Shown here piece by piece: positions 44,840 through 55,895 of a stretch of 64,000 nucleotides of DNA (position 1 is the stretch's first letter; the number at the start of each line of letters is the position of its first letter). The position numbers and the translations under genes are program-made. Below the pieces are notes generated by a model. That model ran no database searches. It had not been told where the DNA came from and worked only from the letters and a program-made list of their open reading frames with translations. Source of the stretch: Hoplostethus atlanticus (taxonomy: Eukaryota > Chordata > Actinopteri > Trachichthyiformes > Trachichthyidae). The stretch spans positions 2,334,001 to 2,398,000 of the forward strand of contig JAXDDX010000058.1 in assembly GCA_034670405.1 (NCBI GenBank), written 5' to 3'.

Positions 44840-45664
44840 TCACACCCTTGTTTGGTCAGCGGGCTGCTGCAGCCAGGGATGCTGGACCACTTGTTGGATG
44901 CTGGGCCTGGTAGCAGGTCTGAAGTGCAGCAAGAAGAAGATGAAGGCTCGACAGGTATCCGGCACCACCGCCTCAACCGGATACACCACGGATCTATGCT
45001 GGGCTATCGGTAATCGGTGGATGTTGGAGTCATCGTAAGGTAAACAACCAGTGACCATGACATAGAGGATAACCCCAATGCTCCAAATATCGTGTCTTTT
45101 GGGGTCGTACGGGACCCCAAGCAGCACCTCCGGGGGGGCATATGCAGCAGTACCGCAGAACGTTCTGCTCAGTTCAGGGTATCCCACTGCAAACTTCCCA
45201 AACCCGAAGTCGGCGATTTTCACCTGGTTGTCCGCAGTCAGCAGCACATTCTCGCACTTGAGGTCCCGGTGGACGATGTTGTTTTGGTGCAAGTAGCTCA
45301 CCGCGCTGACAATCTGGGCGAACATGGTCCTGGACTCGTCCACTGGGATTCTGTTGACCTGTTGGATCTTGTACAGGAGGTCAGCTGCTGCCCTCTCCAT
45401 CACAATGCACACCTTCCCGTTACTGAACACGAGTAATTCATGCATAAGGATGATGTGGTCATGTTTCACTGCCCTCAGAAGTGCCAGTTCCCGGGGTAGA
45501 AACTTCTTGACAAAGTCTCTAGATGCAGCTCTGCAATTCAAGATTTTGATGGCGACTTCAGAGCCGTGTTTCTGCGAGGTGGCCACTTTGACTTTAGAGT
45601 AAGCTCCCTCGCCTATAGTTTTCCCAACCTCGTACCCCTTCCTACGCAGGCCCTTGTCGGTCAT
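44840..45664 (-). CDS. tssk6: Testis-specific serine/threonine kinase 6, single exon
   Basis: TSSK6 is a post-meiotic germ-cell protein kinase needed in mammals for sperm chromatin condensation and sperm-egg fusion. The 274-residue frame (273 in human) is a whole kinase domain with almost nothing outside it. Visible parts are the glycine loop GEGAYSKV (18-25), VAIK lysine K40, helix-C glutamate E59, HRD loop with D134 (VHRDLKCENVLL), DFG at 152-154, activation segment around T168 and T172 (RTFCGTAAYAPPEV), and DIWSIGVILY (192-201). All catalytic residues are present. The P+1 motif reads APPE where most kinases have APE preceded by A. The gene is intronless, as TSSK6 is in mammals, and lies tail to tail with gatad2a as in human. 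The start is the first ATG before the kinase fold. A different TSSK paralog is possible, but synteny favours TSSK6. Confidence 0.92.
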   Translation of the reverse strand: MTDKGLRRKGYEVGKTIGEGAYSKVKVATSQKHGSEVAIKILNCRAASRDFVKKFLPRELALLRAVKHDHIILMHELLVFSNGKVCIVMERAAADLLYKIQQVNRIPVDESRTMFAQIVSAVSYLHQNNIVHRDLKCENVLLTADNQVKIADFGFGKFAVGYPELSRTFCGTAAYAPPEVLLGVPYDPKRHDIWSIGVILYVMVTGCLPYDDSNIHRLPIAQHRSVVYPVEAVVPDTCRAFIFFLLHFRPATRPSIQQVVQHPWLQQPADQTRV

Positions 45665-46185
45665 TTTTGCAAACTGTAGTGCTGAGTCAGGCTATTCTCC
45701 AAATTCTGTCAGGAGCATCTAGACTTCTTTAGGGGTCTAAGGTGATGCCCCTTTGACCAGTTTGAATGACCAGTTTGAATGCTGATGCAGAGGACAGGTA
45801 CTGGATCAATACACCACGTTGCATTATTACATCATTTGACCCCCATCAACACGACCAGGGATGTTCTGACGACATAGATGCTATATTCCAAAATACAGGG
45901 CCGTCAATGTCAATGGCGCAGGGTTACACTTAGTGAGTCCAACGTTGATCTTGATCTAAAAAAAGGAAGGAAGCTTGGTGGCCTAGGTGTATTAATTTAT
46001 TTATATCACACTGACCAAATAATAATATATTTCAGTCACAACTCGTGCGCTGTGTTTTCTATCTCATAATTATTAACTTCCATTGAGAAGTCCAGTTTTT
46101 TTTTAGCACTCCCTCGCTCTTGCTTTAAACTGCAGAGGTAGTCCTCTGGGTGGCAGAGTTCACCAACAGTCCTCCAAGCCTCTTC
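45665..46185. other. tssk6 upstream region, nothing else recognised
   Basis: This should hold the tssk6 promoter. A 14-bp direct duplication (TGACCAGTTTGAA twice, near 45,753-45,780) is visible. No TATA box or CRE-like germ-line element is convincing by eye. Confidence 0.35.
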
Positions 46186-46335
46186 AGAATCAGAATCAGT
46201 TTTATTGACCAAGTACATTTGCACATAAAATCCACAAGGAATTCATCTTGGTGACCTGTGGGTCACATTAAACATAAAGCAACACAAAATTATACAAGTA
46301 CAATTTAGGGGATATGTCTCTTCATGAGGTAATTT
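46186..46335. repeat. Dispersed teleost repeat (AATCAGTTTTATTGACCAAG type)
   Basis: The phrase CAGAATCAGAATCAGTTTTA TTG followed by CCAAGTACATTTGCACATA and AAGGAATTCATCTTGGTGAC is a very common fish interspersed repeat, probably the tail of a non-LTR element. It directly precedes the GATA tract. Confidence 0.55.
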
Positions 46336-46569
46336 ATAAGAAGTAATTTATAAGTATAAGTAGTATGAAAACAAAAAATGTAAGAAACAGGACTGTTCTT
46401 CTATCTATACAGTATGCACATGGTTCTCTAATGAAACCTGACTAATTGCACTGATGGGAAGAAGCTATGGAAGTCAACAGTAGAGTAATAATAATAAAAT
46501 CAGCAGGGGTATATAGAGGTCTAGGGAATATTGCACAGGGATCCAGAGTATAAACAGGTATAAATAAAT

Positions 46570-46575
46570 AGATAT

Positions 46576-46612
<37 letters not shown>

Positions 46613-46676
46613 GTAGATGGATAGAGTAGATAGATAGATAGATAGACAGATAGATAGATAGATAGAGTAGATAGAG

Positions 46677-46726
<50 letters not shown>

Positions 46727-46749
46727 TATAGATAGATATATAGATAGAG

Positions 46750-46785
<36 letters not shown>

Positions 46786-46798
46786 GTAGATAGATAGA
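46570..46798. repeat. Large imperfect (GATA)n tract
   Basis: About 230 bp of GATA tetranucleotides (GATAGATAGATA), interrupted at roughly regular places by GAGTA and GACA variants. This gives a higher-order unit of (GATA)n-GAGTA. Long translated frames across it are low-complexity artefacts. Confidence 0.95.
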
Positions 46799-47294
46799 CA
46801 AAGAGGGAGAGAGAGACCGTTATAGAAAAATGTGAGCTAGTGTTTGTTGCCATGACCCACTTAGGAGCTTAGGAGTGATATTACATATTCTTGTTTGTGT
46901 GTATGCAGATTTATGTGTGTGCACGGATGTGTGAGTCAGTGTGTGTTCATGATACAGTAGAGGGATTTTTCCTATTATGTTTTTCTCAGCTGGCCCAAAT
47001 GCATATGATCAGTCTTCACGCATCAAAGTCCATCTTTGTAAAGTGTAGTCCCATTCATATTACCCATCCTTCATCCTTTGTGTTTTACCCATCCTCCACA
47101 GTGGGCAAATTGCTGCTGTGTACCCACTCTGCTATTAAAGGCTTGTTATCTCAGTTTAGGTAATGTGTTTCATTTACTGCCACCCCTTCAGATGATAGGT
47201 GTTGCTGTTGTGTGTTTGTTATTCTGTCAGCAGTGAAGTGTTTTCCCACTCTGGTGCTTGCTCTTCATTCTCCATCAAGGGATCCTTTAGCCAC

Positions 47295-47330
<36 letters not shown>

Positions 47331-47546
47331 TGTCCATGTATATGAAGTGAGCTCGGGGGATCGATGGAGGATGGGCGTGCACCCTAGCTCACTGAGCAAC
47401 TATGATCACGGCAGCCTGAGCCAATCACCTGACTAGCACTGTGCCTCCCTGCTTCTTAATTGGTTGGCTTTCCCGGCGAACGCAGCTGATACACATAGCC
47501 AGCTGGTTTCATCAGAGAATGAGCTGGGACCACGGTGAGAAAGAGC

Positions 47547-47551
<5 letters not shown>

Positions 47552-47583
<32 letters not shown>
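47552..47583. repeat. (GA)n tract in the leader of the 47851 exon
   Basis: About 16 GA units, about 270 nt upstream of the candidate start codon at 47851, within a purine-rich stretch 47,540-47,700. Confidence 0.9.
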
Positions 47584-47587
<4 letters not shown>

Positions 47588-47850
47588 AACACAGACACAC
47601 AGAGGCAAGATTCAGAGTGGGGGACAGCCAGTAACCACCATCTAGAGTCTGGACCAATAGAGAAGCAGGGAGAACGAGAGAGAGAAAGGAGGAGAAAGCC
47701 TATTTAGATTCCCAGTCTGTTCTCAAGCAGAGAGAGAGACAGTGTACCTATTCGATCAGAGAAAGGGAACAGGAGTGTTTTCTTTGAAGCAGCGCAGCTC
47801 ATCCTTCTCCTGTTTTGTCAGAAGCTGTTGGGTGAAAACAGACAGACAAA

Positions 47851-47909
47851 ATGAACCACAGCTCAGCTGAAACAGAAGCTGAAACCATTGAACCACTGCG
47901 TTACCTCAG
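47851..47909 (+). CDS. Candidate first coding exon of an unrecognised gene
   Basis: An ATG in good Kozak context (ACAAAATGA) is preceded by an in-frame TGA six codons upstream. It opens a frame reading MNHSSAETEAETIEPLRYL and then reaches a strong donor (CTCAG|GTAGGC) in phase 2. The upstream sequence from about 47,440 looks like a leader. No continuation exon was found up to the end of the window, so the first intron would exceed 16 kb. I do not recognise the product: the peptide is acidic and without signal sequence or membrane segment. It could be a chance ATG-donor pair. Confidence 0.35.
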
Positions 47910-48365
47910 GTAGGCACCTGGCCAGATGTGTTGTATTTCTGTTGAATCGCTTGTTGTATTCTATTCTATTGTATTCTTCAGTTTTTTATTCTGTTCTGTG
48001 GTTTGAGAATCACACCAACTCACAGACTGCCCTCTGATTTGAGCACTGTACACAGTATAAGAGAGCGATAGTGGGAGATAGCTGGAGGTTGTAGTGGTGT
48101 AAAAACAGGCACACAGTAACCCAGGAGCAGACTTCCTATGCAGCATATACTGCACATATGAAGTCGTACTTTTTACAGCTATTGTAACCTGTGGGATGTA
48201 CCTCAGTGAACACTGTCGCTGCCGGTCACCATGCAGTCTGCTTGAATCTGAGCATGCTTGTGAAAGCAAGACAGAAGGGAGGAAAGAGTAAAATGAAGAG
48301 GCCTGAAAGAGACATCAAATATCTAGGTTGAATGGATTGACAGATACCACTTGAATGGCAGTGTG

Positions 48366-48369
48366 ATGG

Positions 48370-48399
<30 letters not shown>
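48366..48399. repeat. (GAT)n microsatellite
   Basis: About eleven GAT units, GATGATGATGAT, after a GGT variant. Confidence 0.93.
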
Positions 48400-48401
<2 letters not shown>

Positions 48402-48491
48402 GTACCACACATGCACACTCATAGCTCCGATGCAACAAATTCTACTGTCTAAAACCAACGTTTCAACAGACAAGCTGTTGATTTTAGACAG

Positions 48492-49580
48492 CTACATGGT
48501 CAAAAGTATGGACACATGAACATCTCAATCCAAACTCATGGGCATTAATAGTTGGTCCCCCCTTTGCTGCTATAACAGCCTCCGCTCTTATGGGAAGGCT
48601 TTCCACTAGATGTTGGAACATTGCTGCAGGGATTTGCTTCCACTGAGCCACAAGACCATTAGTGAGGTCGGGCACTGATGTTGGGCGATGAGGCCTGGCT
48701 CCCAGTCGGCTCCCAGTCGGCTGCCAGGCTCCCAGTCGGCTCCCTGGCTCCCAGTCGGCGTTCCAGCTCATCCCAAAGGTGTTGGATGGGGCTGAGGTCA
48801 GGGCTCTGTGCAGGCCAGTCAAGTTCTTCCACACGCGACAAACCATTTCTGTCTGGACCTCGCCTTGTGCACAGGGGCACTGTCACGCTGAAACAGGAAA
48901 GGGCCCTTCCCCAAACTGTTGCCACAAAGTTGGAAGCACAGAATCGTCTAGAATGTCATTGTATGTTGTCGTGTTAAGATTTCCCTTCACTGGAACTAAG
49001 GGGTCCGAACCATGAAAAACAGCCCCAGACCATTATTCCTCCTCCACCAAACTTGCACTGGCACAATGCATTCGGGCAAGTAGCGTTCTCCTGGCAAACC
49101 CAGATTCATCCGTGGGACTGCCAGATGGTGAGGCGTGATTCATCACTCTAGAGAACGTCTTTCCACTGCTCCAGAGTCCAATTACGGCGAGCTTTACACT
49201 GCTCCAGCCAACGCTTGGCATTGCGCATGCCGATCTTAGGCTTGTGTGTGGCTGCGATTCAGCACTGGGCAGTCCCGTACTGTGAGCTTGTGTGACCTAC
49301 CACTTCGCGGCTGAGCTGTTGTTGCTCCTAGATGTTTCCACTTCACAATAACAGCACTTACAGTTGACCGGGGCAACTCTGGCAGAGCAGACATTTGACA
49401 AACTGCCATGTTGAAAGTCACTGAGCTCTTCAGTACGGCCCAGTCTACTGCCAATGTTTGTCTATGGAGATTGAATGGCTGTGGGCTTGATTTTATACAC
49501 CTGCCAGCAATGTATGGGTGTGGCTGAAATAGCTGCATCCACTAATTACAAGGTGTGTCCGCATACTTTCGGTGTGCGTT
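48492..49580 (-). mobile_element. Decayed Tc1-like DNA transposon, near full length
   Basis: Ends are related inverted repeats: CATGGTCAAAAGTATGGACA at the left and, reverse-complemented, CCGAAAGTATGCGGACACAC at the right. On the minus strand the order is correct for Tc1. An N-terminal helix-turn-helix half comes first (LPRSTVSAVIVKWKHLGATT then QPRSGRSHKL, about 49,370-49,270). A degraded middle follows (GIMVWG-type block near 49,030). The C-terminal block DWPAQSPDLSPIQHLWDELE lies near 48,820-48,760. Frameshifts and stops make it inactive. Length about 1.1 kb. A CTCCCAGTCGG unit is repeated about five times at 48,698-48,762, inside the old coding sequence. Confidence 0.85.
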
Positions 49581-51059
49581 TCCACTTCTGTTTTTAGATG
49601 ATGATGATAGCCACACAAATACCTTGTTGTGATCCAGAAATTCCTACCATTCTTTGCCAGTCTCCTAGTCTTTCCCTGCTTTTTTCTTCTCCCGTGAAGC
49701 CGCAAATCAAATTACAAATATGGGCTGTGTTATTAAATCAGAGGGCTCATGTATAATTTGGCATTATCAGGACCCAGGCTGCTGAGGACCACATGCCTCA
49801 TCTGATTCGGTGTCTTGTAAATCAGATGTTTAATTAGTTTGTTGTTAGTGAGGGTGTGTGGTGAATCTGGATGCCTCTGTGGCACTACAGCTACTAGTTC
49901 CTTTCAGAGACACTGGACATTTTAAACCAAAAGTGAATGCCGTTAAATTATATAGTGTGAGCTGCTACACAATGAGAAGATTACAGGCTTATAGTCTGGA
50001 TGCCGGCAGGACTTCTGTTCCATTTTTGAATAGGATGTCCTGTCACTCATGAGGAAGCAGCATTGATGTGTCTGTTCCTTGAATACACTTCAAATAGGAT
50101 GATGTGCTTAAAATGTTCAGTAGGAAGTCTATTCTTTTCATTTGATTATTTAAATATATACAGTACATATCTAAGCTCCTATTATTTGATGGATTTTGCA
50201 TTATGGATGTGCATACCTAAAGCTATATGCATATGTCTCCATAAATCATATCAGTTACCCCCATGTTAACCCTGAGCTGTGCCCCATCTAACTACAGCAA
50301 ATAATTGTACACTCACAGAGTTGGTCATTTAACTGTCCCTGGTACCCATCTATTTCATTGTCTCTGTGTCATTGTCATGTATATCGGTGCATGTACCTTT
50401 GTATTAAATCTATTCCTGTAGGTATTTTCTGTGCTCCTCTCCAACAGTATATAATTATGCCCATTGCATGCTTTTACATTCCTCTCCATGTGCTCTTGAT
50501 GTTTGAGTAGCTGAGGCAGCCAGATTAACTATCACCCAAGAGGCCTCTCTCCATTCTCCAGGCTCTGTGATCTCCACAGCTTGACTGGGGATGGCTATTA
50601 AATAGAATAACCCAGGCAGTCAATTAAGGCACACAGCTTCATGCATATATGATATATTATAGAGCTTCTACCAGGAGTGTGTGTGCATGCTTGCATATGT
50701 GTGTGTATGTGAGTGCGTGTGCGTGTGAATGTGCATGTGTATGTGCGTTAGTGTATGTATGTTTGTGTACCTGTATATCCCTCATGTGTGATTTCTTCAA
50801 CTAATTACCCTGGGTTAATTTTTGGAGCAATAATTGACCCCAATGAACTGATATATATATACAGTATATTTATATATATATGTATCCATGCCAACTTCCC
50901 ATCTAATATTCACTTGTCATAGCAACTGGTTTAAGTTGGTTGAGGATTATGCAAACATAGATAACAATTATAATAACAATAATAATTCTGATATTGTGTT
51001 GTAAGCTTTATGCTTTATATAAAGCACATTTATTTATAGGAGATAATATTGGCCCTGAG

Positions 51060-51750
51060 ACCACTGGTGTAGCCCAGTTTCAAGGGGCCCCAACGCAAGT
51101 TCAGAGCTCGGGGCCCATCAGCCAACTTCTCCAAGAACTACCATGACACCTCTTAGTGGAAGTGAAATGTATTACCTCCCTCTTCTGTAGCTCGACACCC
51201 AGCAACATTAAAATGAAAGACCAACAGACTATAGCCATTACTTTGCATGCATTAAGTAATGATTGTTAGCTACCTGCAGCCGTGGTATTTCGTCAGTGGA
51301 GGCGCTGCCACTACTAGTTTCTTCTCTGGTAGTTGCTGGTCCAGATAAGTCCAAGCAAAAGCTAAATTATCAAGATTAATTTTGGGGTTGCAGCAGCATA
51401 ACAGTATCACAAAAAACACAATATAAAAATATAAAATACAAGACCTAAATACAATAGAATACACAATAAACATAAAGTAGATGGCTGTACAGTGGATGGA
51501 TGGCATGTTTACATACAGGTAATAAGTTTAAGGTAGTATAAGGACTGAGAAGAGCAACTTGTGAGTGAATGGATGGTACATACTATATTCAGAGTTAATG
51601 AATGGCAATGAATGAATGTGAAAGGGAATGAATAAAAAAAATAAAATTATATATATGTTATAATGTATATACTCTAGGCCTATATTGAAGAGGGACCCTT
51701 GGAGTGTGTGGCCCCCCCACCTCATAGGGGCTGCTGTCCTACGCCTATGC
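51060..51750. repeat. Possible interspersed element, unclassified
   Basis: The left part (CCACTGGTGTAGCCCAGTTT) and right part (CTGCTGTCCTACGCCTATGC) have the look of a short non-autonomous element whose ends pair weakly. The centre is AT-rich. No protein and no clear target duplication were found. Confidence 0.25.
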
Positions 51751-52217
51751 CTGAGACACCCATTTGAGTGGTAATTTATTTGCCGGAGGCAAACAGAATC
51801 CTATTAGGTTAATGTATAAAAGTTTCAATAGGTGTCAGGCCTGGTGTCTCAGTGTGATAATGTGCAGACCTTGTGGTTGCGACTGCAGTAGGTTCAAACT
51901 TAGTAGTGAAACTTCCTTGCTCTGGTGATTGGAAGTGGATATTAAAGGGACGCATCCTTGGGCTGTTGCTGTGCTGCATCTAATGTCTTGTCACATTAGT
52001 GTTCACTCTGATGTTTGTCACTCAAATGTTGGCTTCTGGGTGGAGTAGACAAATATGCATACCAGTGACAGATTGATGGATGAACTGCAAGACAGATAGA
52101 AGAGAACTGCTGCCACCATACTTAGTAGTCCAACAGATTCCACAGAGTAGCTCTGACCACCTTATAAGACTATTCTATCTATTCTATCTTCTTGGTAAAA
52201 ATTAAGATTTGTTTATA

Positions 52218-52251
52218 TTATTTTTGTTATTATTATTATTATTATTATTAT
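52218..52251. repeat. (TTA)n microsatellite
   Basis: TTATTATTATTA units flanked by AT-rich DNA. Confidence 0.9.
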
Positions 52252-53610
52252 GTATATATGTTTTTTATTTTTAACAAAACTTTCATGGAATGGGATACAT
52301 TGAAAATAAAGTCAACCCATGATTTGGCAGCATTGTGTAAAAATAAGTAAGTCGACTAGATCTTAAAGTCTTCTCTGAGTCTGAGTCATATATGCTGAGG
52401 GTCATTTTCTGACTTAATAAAACTGGTTTTGAGGTGAAATGCCCCCAGACCCCCCCAAATGGTATGGCTTTGCACTTCCTACCACCACAGCTGTAAAATA
52501 AGATAGGGGAAACACTGAGGTACACAACACAAGAAGGCCTCTATTGTTGGCCCAGCCACTCTAGGTAGGTGTGACAGCTTGTTACCTGTGTACTATAAGG
52601 AGATAAGCTGTAAATGTCAGCTGTGGTTCTGAGCTAAAGGTCAATGCTCTTCACACACTCAGCTGTTAATACTGTTTGACCAGAGATGTGTCCCTATCTC
52701 ACCATCACAAGTTGTCCTCTTGTATCTATTCTTCACTGTCAACTAACCTCTGATGTCCTGGGTAGTATGGAACAACATTGCCTGAGTACATAATAAAATT
52801 ACCTTGAATTCAGAAAATGTATTCATTGGCAATTCTATCTAGTGACTCAGCAAGTAATGCCAAATATAACATCTTTAACTCGGGGCAATTTTGCAGTTGG
52901 TAATTTCCAGGATGTAATTAACCAAGGCGAGACATTCTTCTTTAGCTCTCTCATGTTGTCTCTTTCTTTCCCTCCCTCTCGTCTGACGCTGATGTTTTTT
53001 GTCCAGCTCTCACCCCTTTTGCCCGAGACACTTTCTGCCTACTGTCTGTCTATCCATTTGCCGGTCACTACCTGTCTATATGTCGCTGCCGGCCTGTCAA
53101 GTTGTGTGTCTCTCTTGGTCGGTGTACACGTTTGTCCTTCCCTGGCTGCGATATATAGGACTTATTGTTATTCCTTTGGCTTGCCTCCCTCCTTCCTTCC
53201 AGCTCCCTGCCACCAATTCCCATGTTGGCAGCTCCATTTGCCTGTGTGACAGCTGAGGCATTTATTTATAGGCCAAATGTAATGATGGGGGCAGAGAGGG
53301 AGAATGGAGGAGAGCAAGGACAAGGAGAGAGATGATTTGCTACCAGGCAATGGTTTGGCCATAATGGTTCCTCTGCCAGTCAGATTAGCTGTAAGAGCTG
53401 TCCATTTACCATGCTTGAAGTTGGAGTGATTGACGGAGTAGGGTGGAGGGGATGAGGTGAAGCAGGGTGAGGACTGGCGCCCGGTTCAATTGAATTATGG
53501 GATCTTAGTATCCTGTCTCTGATCCTTGTGTCATAGTGGAAGATAAAAACAAACACTCACATGCAGGCAGATTTTCTGATGGATTGGATGGATTGCAGTA
53601 AGTGAGCAGA

Positions 53611-53611
<1 letters not shown>

Positions 53612-53664
<53 letters not shown>
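53612..53664. repeat. (CA)n microsatellite
   Basis: About 26 CA units. Confidence 0.97.
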
Positions 53665-53666
<2 letters not shown>

Positions 53667-54249
53667 GTGTCATCTTGTTCAGTGTCCTTGGTCCCCTGGC
53701 ACATCTTAGCTCAGCTGTGATATGTTTTTGTGAGGTTTCACCTGTTTCACCTGTCTGCAGTGGTTTTTGACAGCTCCTGCTGGTTTTCAGACCCTCCAAA
53801 GTAGAAAAGCTCCTCCTGAGTCTGCAGGCAGCAGTTTGTTCAGGCTTCATTAATGTAGGACACAAGGTGGCAATTTGAGAAAGGCTCAGGCAGCATGGTG
53901 TCCCCCTCATTATGTCCCCAGTGTGAGCCATTCTAAGGATTTCGAGGGGAAAGGGGAGAAAAAACACCGTCCTCACCCACCACCCCTCTTGTTAGTTTGC
54001 ATAATCTCATGCTAAGAATTGTAGAAACTAATCTTGCTAATCTTGCTTTACCAGAAGTTGGAATCAAGAGGGGTGAAAGCAGTCTAAACCCAGTGACCAT
54101 TGTGAAGGCCATACATTTGCTGCAGACTCAAAAGACAGAATTGTTTTGTTTATCTTGACCCAGGGAACATGGTTTTGTTATTGCTACAAGGTCTGAAATC
54201 ATTTGTCCTTTTAACTTGATACGCTGAATGTGGCAGTAGCACAGAGTAT

Positions 54250-54251
54250 GT

Positions 54252-54291
<40 letters not shown>
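54250..54291. repeat. (GT)n microsatellite
   Basis: About 20 GT units followed by a short GA run; another (GT)n lies at 54451-54477. Confidence 0.95.
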
Positions 54292-54295
<4 letters not shown>

Positions 54296-54639
54296 AGAGA
54301 GAGAGCTCAACCTACGGCTCCTGCTTTGCTGACATAAGACCTGATTATTTGTGCTGTGAATTGGACAGCTGCGATCGGGACCGAATATGTGAATTATTTA
54401 TGCTGTTTTATTTCACTTGTCCTGTCCTTCACATTGTATGGATGTTGTTTGTGTGCGTGTGTGTGTGTGTGTGTGTGACATGCTGGGACCCAGCAGGATA
54501 CTGATGAGTAAGCTGGACTCCAATCAGTTTCTCATCTCCTTCACACCTAGCCTGTATAATGATGAAGGAGAGCGTTAGAGAGAGAGAATATGTGTGTGTG
54601 GGAATGTGTGTTTGTGTGTGAGTGCGCACGTGCACGTGT

Positions 54640-55142
54640 GTGATAAACAGGCGGTAACGCATGGGCAGTAACGCATTACCGTATTATCATTACTTTCCCT
54701 CATCCCGTCATCATTACAAATTTCAGTAATAAATAAATCGTTACTTTTGTTATCACCCCTTCATATCTCCATCCTCGATTTAGTTTCCACATAACTAAAG
54801 GACTTCGCTAAAGACATACTGGAAGTATTCCCATTACTTTGATTTTGACAACAAAAGACGACAAAAATATTGTTGTTAATTGTAAATTGTGCACAGGTAC
54901 TAAACGTTTAGCTGCGCAGTGTTTGGTCATCTGTCACTGAGGTGCACAGGGTGACGTCTTAAGAGGAAACAATCTCCGTTTTTTATTTGGATGGGGGGTA
55001 ACGGAAAAGTAATATAACGAGTAGTGTAACGAATTACTTCTCACAGCCAGGGAGTAATTAAAGTAAGTAAAGTCATATTATAACTTTTGAAATGAGTAAC
55101 GAGTAAATATTATTCTTTTTTTAGTAAGGAGCCCAACACTGG
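54640..55142. repeat. Non-autonomous hAT-like element (GTAACGNNTTAC type)
   Basis: The sequence is full of GTAACG, TAACGAATTAC and TAACGAGTA phrases and ends GCCCAACACTGG. In reverse complement this is CCAGTGTTGGGC, the well-known start of a very common fish MITE-like repeat. No coding sequence. The left boundary is uncertain. Confidence 0.5.
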
Positions 55143-55626
55143 AGGCAAGTTTTGATGGTTATAGTTTTGTTTTTTTGAAGAAACAGCAGCCAACTAGGCA
55201 CTTCTTGTTCCTGGAAATTGAATGTGATTTAGATGACCTTCAGAAAATACTCTCTCCTCCACCTCCTTCATATTTCTGTTCTTTCTCTCAAAGGGCTTTA
55301 CAGGCCTAACTAGGTCAGGCTGATGGGGTTTGGGCTCTATCACCACTTCAGCCTGGACATGGGGACCGTTAAGAGCTTTGTCAGCTGATCAAGACTGCAC
55401 TCTTGTACACACAGGGATAAATCTAAATGCATCATTCCTTCATGCTCATACTTATATGAGAACTGTACAGTGGTGCCCAAGAAAACATCAACAGTATTAA
55501 GCAGCAGCAGCAGGGCAGATAACACATTTGTTTTGGGCTGAATGAGAACTTAACTTGCTTGCTTTCACATTACAAACTGTAATGACTATGAATCTGTGTA
55601 TAGGACAAGCAAATTCAGTACCCTGG

Positions 55627-55630
<4 letters not shown>

Positions 55631-55691
<61 letters not shown>
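55631..55691. repeat. (GT)n microsatellite
   Basis: About 30 GT units. A (CA)n tract of opposite strand sense follows at 55858-55892. Confidence 0.97.
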
Positions 55692-55692
<1 letters not shown>

Positions 55693-55853
55693 TTGATTTG
55701 ACAGGATTGGGGTGAGCAGAATATCACTACTGTCTCTTTGATGGCAGCTGAATGTGCTGGGAGCTTAGTATCTCTTGAAAACCCTTCCTTTTTAATGCCC
55801 CTGCCTCCAGGCCATTCACTCTGGTAAATCCTCATCAAATAGATGGTGTGCAT

Positions 55854-55857
<4 letters not shown>

Positions 55858-55892
<35 letters not shown>
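55858..55892. repeat. (CA)n microsatellite
   Basis: About 17 CA units, 170 bp after a long (GT)n tract, so the two could pair as a large imperfect hairpin. Confidence 0.95.

Positions 55893-55895
<3 letters not shown>

Noticed and set aside
45078..45602. Three plus-strand frames of 72-114 codons inside 45,078-45,602
   Set aside because: They are antisense shadows of the tssk6 kinase domain.
46442..46853. Frames of 110-119 codons rich in YLSI repeats
   Set aside because: These are translations of the GATA microsatellite, which has no stops in some frames.
52842..53256. 135-codon plus-strand frame (MTQQVMPNITS...) and its 85-codon overlap
   Set aside because: Pyrimidine-rich sequence gives long chance frames. 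There are no splice-bounded exons, no domain and no codon pattern of a real gene.
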